Below are positions 6,906 to 10,080 of a stretch of DNA of 10,080 nucleotides, in pieces. Numbering within the stretch: the first letter of the stretch is position 1; each line of letters begins with the position of its first letter. Under the pieces are notes generated by a model. That model did no database searches, was not told where the DNA came from, and worked only from the letters and a program-made list of their open reading frames with translations. The stretch is taken from NCBI GenBank assembly GCA_003539755.1, contig DPOH01000058.1, positions 1 to 10,080 on the forward strand, written 5' to 3'. The translations under genes were made by a program, and so were the position numbers. This stretch comes from Clostridium sp. GTDB taxonomy: Bacteria > Bacillota > Clostridia > Clostridiales > Clostridiaceae.

Positions 6906-8411
6906 ATAAAGGAAGTAAAAGTACCAGCAAAGGGGAAAGAATTTAAAAACAATGCAACTTATTGTGTAGGCACTGGAAGAATGGGTCTAGCTCTTCAAAA
7001 GGAATATTTAGATCATTTAAAAATGGTACAAGATGCTATACACTTTAAATATATAAGAGGTCATGGATTATTTTGTGATGATGTTGCAATATATCGTGAA
7101 TGTGAATTAGATGGAAAAAAACATGTTTTTTATAATTTCACATATCTAGATAGAATAATGGATTCTTATCTTGAAAATAATATTAAACCATTTTTAGAAC
7201 TTGGATTTATGCCTGAAAATCTTAAAACTGGTGAACAATGCGTATTCTATTGGAAGGGGAATGCAACACCTCCATCATCATATGAAAAGTGGGCTGAGCT
7301 TATTAAGGCTACATTAAATCACTTAATTGAAAGATATGGAAGGGAGGAAGTTGTTACATGGCCAGTTGAAGTATGGAATGAACCTAATATAGGATTCTGG
7401 GCTAGAACAATGGAAGAATATTTTAAGCTTTATGACTATTCTGCAAAAGCTGTAAAGGAAGTTGATGATAGAATAAAAGTAGGAGGACCGGCAATCTGTG
7501 GTATTGAGACAGAAAAATGGCTTAGAGGTTTCTTTGAACATTGTATAGAAAATAAATCTCCTCTTGATTTTATTACACGCCATTGCTATACAGCAAATGA
7601 TCCTAGAAGTGCAGGACAATATGTACATCATACAATGAGAAAAGCAACTGTTATGATTGATGAACTTAAGGAAACTAGAGCTATAATGAATGATTATAGT
7701 GAGATTACTAATATGCCTCTTCATATAACAGAATTTAATACTTCATATGTCCCAAACTGTCCAGTTCATGATACTGATTTTAATGCAGCTTATATAGCGC
7801 GTATTTTAAGTGAAGCAGGAGAATATGCAGATTCTTATTCATATTGGACATTTAGTGATGTATTTGAAGAAAGTGATGTACCTAAGTCAGAATTTCATGG
7901 GGGTTTTGGCCTTGTAGCTTTAAATTCTATAAAGAAACCTACATTCTATACTTTTGAGTTTTTCTCTAAAGTAGGAAACGAACTTCTTTATAGAGATGAT
8001 AATGTTATAGTTACAAAGAAGAATGACAAGTATGTGATTATAGGTTGGAATTATCACGATATGCGAGATCATAAAACAGTGCCAGATATAAGCTATAACT
8101 TTACTATTCCATCAATAGGTTTTCAAGCTATTCTGCTTAAGAAAGATGTTGGAGGAAGACACGCAAATCCATTGCAAACATGGAGTAACCTTGGAAAGCC
8201 ACGTACTTTGAATAAAGAACAAATTGAAATTCTTAAAGCTTCAGCTGAACCACTTCAGACTGATGAAAAGTTATTTGAAGAGGATGGAAATTATAAAGTA
8301 GAGCTAAATATTCCTTGTAATCATTTATGCATGATTGAAATATCACCAGTAAATGATTTGACAGATACTTATCTTGGATTCGAGGAAGATGAGTTTTATG
8401 GAATGAAATAA
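6903..8411 (+). CDS. xynB: GH39 family beta-xylosidase
   Basis: Retaining beta-xylosidase, predicted to release xylose from the non-reducing end of xylo-oligosaccharides in the cytoplasm. From ATG 6903 the protein has 502 residues, close to the family's usual 500. It is a (beta/alpha)8 barrel with the acid/base glutamate in EVWNEPN at E160 and the nucleophile in HITEFNTSY at E277. From memory, these are the same numbers as in the Thermoanaerobacterium saccharolyticum XynB, and the 117-residue spacing matches too. A C-terminal beta-sandwich region follows, ending in TDTYLGFEEDE, another GH39-like feature. There is no signal peptide. It is the second gene of the operon, 49 nt after the GH43 gene with no terminator between, and it is closed by the hairpin at 8432-8478. 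The two enzymes together would strip side groups and xylose units from imported oligosaccharides. The family call is firm; strict substrate specificity is inferred. Confidence 0.92.
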   Translation: MIKEVKVPAKGKEFKNNATYCVGTGRMGLALQKEYLDHLKMVQDAIHFKYIRGHGLFCDDVAIYRECELDGKKHVFYNFTYLDRIMDSYLENNIKPFLELGFMPENLKTGEQCVFYWKGNATPPSSYEKWAELIKATLNHLIERYGREEVVTWPVEVWNEPNIGFWARTMEEYFKLYDYSAKAVKEVDDRIKVGGPAICGIETEKWLRGFFEHCIENKSPLDFITRHCYTANDPRSAGQYVHHTMRKATVMIDELKETRAIMNDYSEITNMPLHITEFNTSYVPNCPVHDTDFNAAYIARILSEAGEYADSYSYWTFSDVFEESDVPKSEFHGGFGLVALNSIKKPTFYTFEFFSKVGNELLYRDDNVIVTKKNDKYVIIGWNYHDMRDHKTVPDISYNFTIPSIGFQAILLKKDVGGRHANPLQTWSNLGKPRTLNKEQIEILKASAEPLQTDEKLFEEDGNYKVELNIPCNHLCMIEISPVNDLTDTYLGFEEDEFYGMK

Positions 8412-8431
8412 AAATAAATAATATTAGAGAA

Positions 8432-8478
8432 AATACCATTTCAACTTTTATTTTTAGTTGAAATGGTATTATTTTTAA
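8432..8478. terminator. Terminator between convergent genes, possibly bidirectional
   Basis: A perfect 15-bp stem pairs AATACCATTTCAACT (8432-8446) with AGTTGAAATGGTATT (8456-8470) around a 9-nt loop, followed on the plus strand by ATTTTTAATT. It ends the GH43-GH39 operon. The leftward methyltransferase stop codon (8475-8477) lies 4 nt from the stem. On the minus strand the stem is followed by TTTCTCT and then more A+T, a weaker tail, so it may also stop leftward transcription. Confidence 0.88.
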
Positions 8479-9101
8479 TTGATTTTTAAAGCATTTAATG
8501 CAAAAGTACGATGATTTATCATTTTGAATTTATAAATTTTGAAGTTATTCTTATTAAGAAGATGATTAATTTCTTTTTGATTATATATTTTATAATCACC
8601 TGAATTAGAATACTTTAAGAAGAAATTAAATATATTTCTAAATAAGTTAAAAGGAATAGTGGGATCTCCCAAGATAAATACCCCATTATCTTTTAGAACT
8701 CTGTGTATTTCCTTTAAAACAATATCTGGATGAGGGTAGTGATGAAAAGATGCATTGCATATTATTACATCAAATTTATCGTTTTTATATGGGAGATTTT
8801 CAGAATCTCCAACAGTTAAAGTTACATTTTTACCAAGGCGTTTTTTTGCTTCACTTATCATGTTATCTGATAAGTCTAATCCATAGAGATTTGAACTTGT
8901 TTTTTCTTCGAGAAGTTTAAGGATATTTCCATTACCACATCCTAAATCTAAAATATTACCATTAGGGACAGAGAGAACTCTATTCAAAATTTCATCATAC
9001 ATGCATTTTACAAATTTACCGTCACTGCTTTCATTATAATATTGAGCTGTTTCATCAAAATGTTTTTTTGTTGTTTGTTTTATTGTTGTTAATTTACTCA
9101 T
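8475..9101 (-). CDS. Class I SAM-dependent methyltransferase (Methyltransf_11 type)
   Basis: A soluble 208-residue methyltransferase. The Rossmann-type SAM-binding core shows motif I ILDLGCGNG (residues 50-58), the acidic residue ending strand 2 in GLDLSDN (D76), the VGDSENLPY stretch (D99 near the adenine), and the motif IV region FDVIICNASFHHYPHP (110-125), followed by VLKEIHRVLKDNGVFIL. This pattern is typical of small-molecule methyltransferases such as the UbiE/COQ5-like group, but the substrate cannot be read from the sequence. The ATG has AAAGGA 8 nt upstream on the minus strand. The gene lies just downstream of a TetR-family regulator gene on the same strand. A palindrome in front of it nearly repeats the one in front of the regulator, so it is probably the regulated target. 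No membrane segment or signal peptide is seen. Confidence 0.88.
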   Translation of the reverse strand: MSKLTTIKQTTKKHFDETAQYYNESSDGKFVKCMYDEILNRVLSVPNGNILDLGCGNGNILKLLEEKTSSNLYGLDLSDNMISEAKKRLGKNVTLTVGDSENLPYKNDKFDVIICNASFHHYPHPDIVLKEIHRVLKDNGVFILGDPTIPFNLFRNIFNFFLKYSNSGDYKIYNQKEINHLLNKNNFKIYKFKMINHRTFALNALKIN

Positions 9102-9122
9102 TTAAATCATCCTTTCATTTAA

Positions 9123-9149
9123 TGAATATGTTTCAATGACACATATTCA
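9123..9149. promoter_or_regulatory. 27-bp palindrome, predicted TetR operator of the methyltransferase gene
   Basis: The left arm TGAATATGTTTCA (9123-9135) and right arm TGACACATATTCA (9137-9149) flank a central A at 9136 and pair at 12 of 13 positions. It agrees with the palindrome at 9835-9861 at 22 of 27 positions, including the core TCAATGACA. It lies between the start of the methyltransferase gene and the end of the TetR gene. A binding site for the TetR protein is inferred. Confidence 0.72.
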
Positions 9150-9154
9150 CTCAA
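9125..9154 (-). promoter_or_regulatory. Possible promoter of the methyltransferase gene
   Basis: On the minus strand TTGAGT (9154-9149) and CATATT (9130-9125) are 18 bp apart, each matching 4 of 6 consensus bases. The palindrome would then fill the space between -35 and -10, a common place for repressor binding. Both boxes are weak, and transcription may also read through from the TetR gene because no terminator separates the two. Confidence 0.35.
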
Positions 9155-9223
9155 TATATATTTTTTTAGGACAACTACAGTATTACATAAGATTATTGAG
9201 ATACGTAGAAGCCCTAATATATT

Positions 9224-9787
9224 TTATTTTATTATTTTGAAAATTATAGACTTTATAATTTGGATTTTGTTTTCAGGTGAAATTGAATCATCATTAATTA
9301 TTGGCATTTGACCATGAAGTATAAACTTAGCTATGTATGTTGGATCAGCAATATTAATTAATTTATCTTCTTTGAATTTTTTTAGAAGAGCAATTGAATA
9401 TGGTTCTATTAAATTTATCATTTCAATTTCAAGTTGTTTATGAAAGAGCATATTTTTTTTATCATGTAAAATATCATGGTATTTTTCTTTTCCATCGATA
9501 TCAATAAAAAACTTAGTATATTTTTCTACAAATTCATTAAGAGTTGAATATTGCTGATTTAGTATATTAATTATTGGAATACTACATTCTTTTGCATAAA
9601 GAGAAATTGCAGTTTTATATATTTCTTCTTTTGATTTGAAGTATCTATAACATAAACCAGAAACAACATTCATTTCTTTTGCAATATCACTAATAGAAGT
9701 GAATTCATATCCTTTTTCAGAAAATAACTTCATTGCAGTATCTATTATTTCTTGCTTTCTTACTTTAGGATCTTTTGAAATTCTCAT
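9224..9787 (-). CDS. TetR/AcrR-family transcriptional regulator
   Basis: A ligand-responsive repressor of 187 residues, the usual TetR size. The N-terminal DNA-binding domain is clear: IIDTAMKLFSEKGYEFTSISDIAKEMN (about residues 14-40, helices 1-2 and the first helix of the helix-turn-helix), then VVSGLCYRYFKSKEEIYKTA (41-60), where the recognition helix and the YxYFKSKEE motif lie. The remaining all-helical part would bind an unknown ligand and form the dimer. The start is ATG 9787, behind the minus-strand ribosome site GGAAGGTGAT (9800-9791). A longer frame from TTG 9802 would place that site inside the gene. A perfect palindrome covers its own promoter, which points to autorepression, and a near copy precedes the methyltransferase downstream. 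The family call is firm; the ligand is unknown. Confidence 0.92.
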   Translation of the reverse strand: MRISKDPKVRKQEIIDTAMKLFSEKGYEFTSISDIAKEMNVVSGLCYRYFKSKEEIYKTAISLYAKECSIPIINILNQQYSTLNEFVEKYTKFFIDIDGKEKYHDILHDKKNMLFHKQLEIEMINLIEPYSIALLKKFKEDKLINIADPTYIAKFILHGQMPIINDDSISPENKIQIIKSIIFKIIK

Positions 9788-9790
9788 CCT

Positions 9791-9800
9791 ATCACCTTCC
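9791..9800 (-). promoter_or_regulatory. Ribosome binding site that fixes the TetR start
   Basis: Read on the minus strand the sequence is GGAAGGTGAT, ending 3 nt before the ATG at 9787, with its AAGG core about 7 nt from that codon. This favours ATG 9787 over the in-frame TTG at 9802. Confidence 0.75.
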
Positions 9801-9819
9801 AAATTTTTACTTTGAAATT

Positions 9820-9848
9820 ATAATAACTCTTTAGTAAATATTTGTCAA
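9820..9848 (-). promoter_or_regulatory. Predicted promoter of the TetR gene
   Basis: On the minus strand a perfect -35 box TTGACA (9848-9843) and a -10 box TATTAT (9825-9820, 5 of 6) are 17 bp apart, close to an ideal sigma-A promoter. Transcription would start near 9813, before the ribosome site. The -35 box lies inside the palindrome at 9835-9861. Confidence 0.75.
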
Positions 9849-9861
9849 TGACAAATATTTA
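9835..9861. promoter_or_regulatory. Perfect 27-bp palindrome, predicted TetR operator in its own promoter
   Basis: TAAATATTTGTCA (9835-9847) and TGACAAATATTTA (9849-9861) are exact reverse complements around a central A at 9848. The palindrome includes the -35 box of the TetR promoter, so bound repressor would block RNA polymerase. Its size and symmetry suit a TetR dimer or pair of dimers. A related copy lies at 9123-9149. Confidence 0.82.
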
Positions 9862-10080
9862 TTCGTATTTAGATATATTTACATGAAGTAATTATTTTTT
9901 ATTTTTGGAGTAAGAAATAATTAGATAGCTTAGTAACATAATTAATATTTATTGAACTATAAAAGAAATAAAAAGTAAGTAAATTAATATTAAGGAATGA
10001 AAACATTTAACGAAAATAAAAATAGGATATGTATTTGATAATTTTAACAATAAATTCAAATAATTTGTATAGGTTAGAAT
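9862..10080. other. A+T-rich right edge with no supported gene
   Basis: Beyond the TetR operator I see no open reading frame of useful length, no RNA gene and no strong hairpin. A 13-codon frame starting ATG-AAA-ACA near 9997 follows TAAGGA closely but is too short to call. The nonamer ATTAATATT occurs twice (near 9941 and 9982), which is unremarkable at this composition. Confidence 0.5.

Noticed and set aside
7323..7724. A 133-codon open frame on the minus strand inside the GH39 gene
   Set aside because: It is opposite the conserved catalytic region of a clear GH39 enzyme, has no recognisable domain, and its cysteine-, isoleucine- and serine-rich composition is typical of an antisense shadow.
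9997..10038. A 13-codon frame preceded by TAAGGA at the right edge
   Set aside because: The ribosome-site spacing is too short, the frame is very short, and there is no supporting promoter or terminator.

Overview
The window is strongly A+T-rich, uses ATG and occasional TTG starts behind purine-rich Shine-Dalgarno sequences, and closes its transcription units with short hairpin-plus-T-run terminators. With the protein families present, this points to a low-G+C Firmicute, most likely Clostridium sensu stricto. That is inference from composition and protein character, not a database match. I see no rRNA, tRNA, CRISPR array, insertion sequence or phage gene.

Region 1 (1-2719): a P-type cation ATPase of the Ca2+/Mn2+ (PMR1/SPCA-like) type, ended by a strong terminator. 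Its normal start looks broken. A good Shine-Dalgarno and an ATG at 52 are followed three codons later by an in-frame TAA at 61-63. The frame beyond that stop still encodes family-like N-terminal sequence that runs straight into the open reading frame. Region 2 (2720-3897): a single-gene unit for a tRNA-dihydrouridine synthase, with its own promoter and terminator.

Region 3 (about 3898-8470): a hemicellulose-oligosaccharide module. A leftward AraC-family regulator is divergent from a two-gene rightward operon. The operon encodes a three-part GH43 enzyme (N-terminal accessory domain, Ig-like domain, GH43 propeller) and a GH39 beta-xylosidase. Neither enzyme has a signal peptide, so both probably act in the cytoplasm on imported xylo- or arabinoxylo-oligosaccharides. 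The divergent promoters overlap and contain two copies of TATTAGTA 23 bp apart, a good candidate site for the AraC protein.

Region 4 (8475-9861): a leftward TetR-family regulator followed by a class I SAM-dependent methyltransferase. Two related 27-bp palindromes, one in front of each gene, overlap the predicted promoters and are identical at 22 of 27 positions. They look like paired operators, so the TetR protein probably represses both its own gene and the methyltransferase. This pair of operators is the clearest regulatory structure in the window. The right edge (9862-10080) is A+T-rich and holds no gene I can support.

I found no clear sign of a wholly new system. The best leads are the nonsense codon in the ATPase, the twin TetR operators with their orphan methyltransferase, the AraC repeat pair in overlapping promoters, and the unusual domain order of the cytoplasmic GH43 enzyme.
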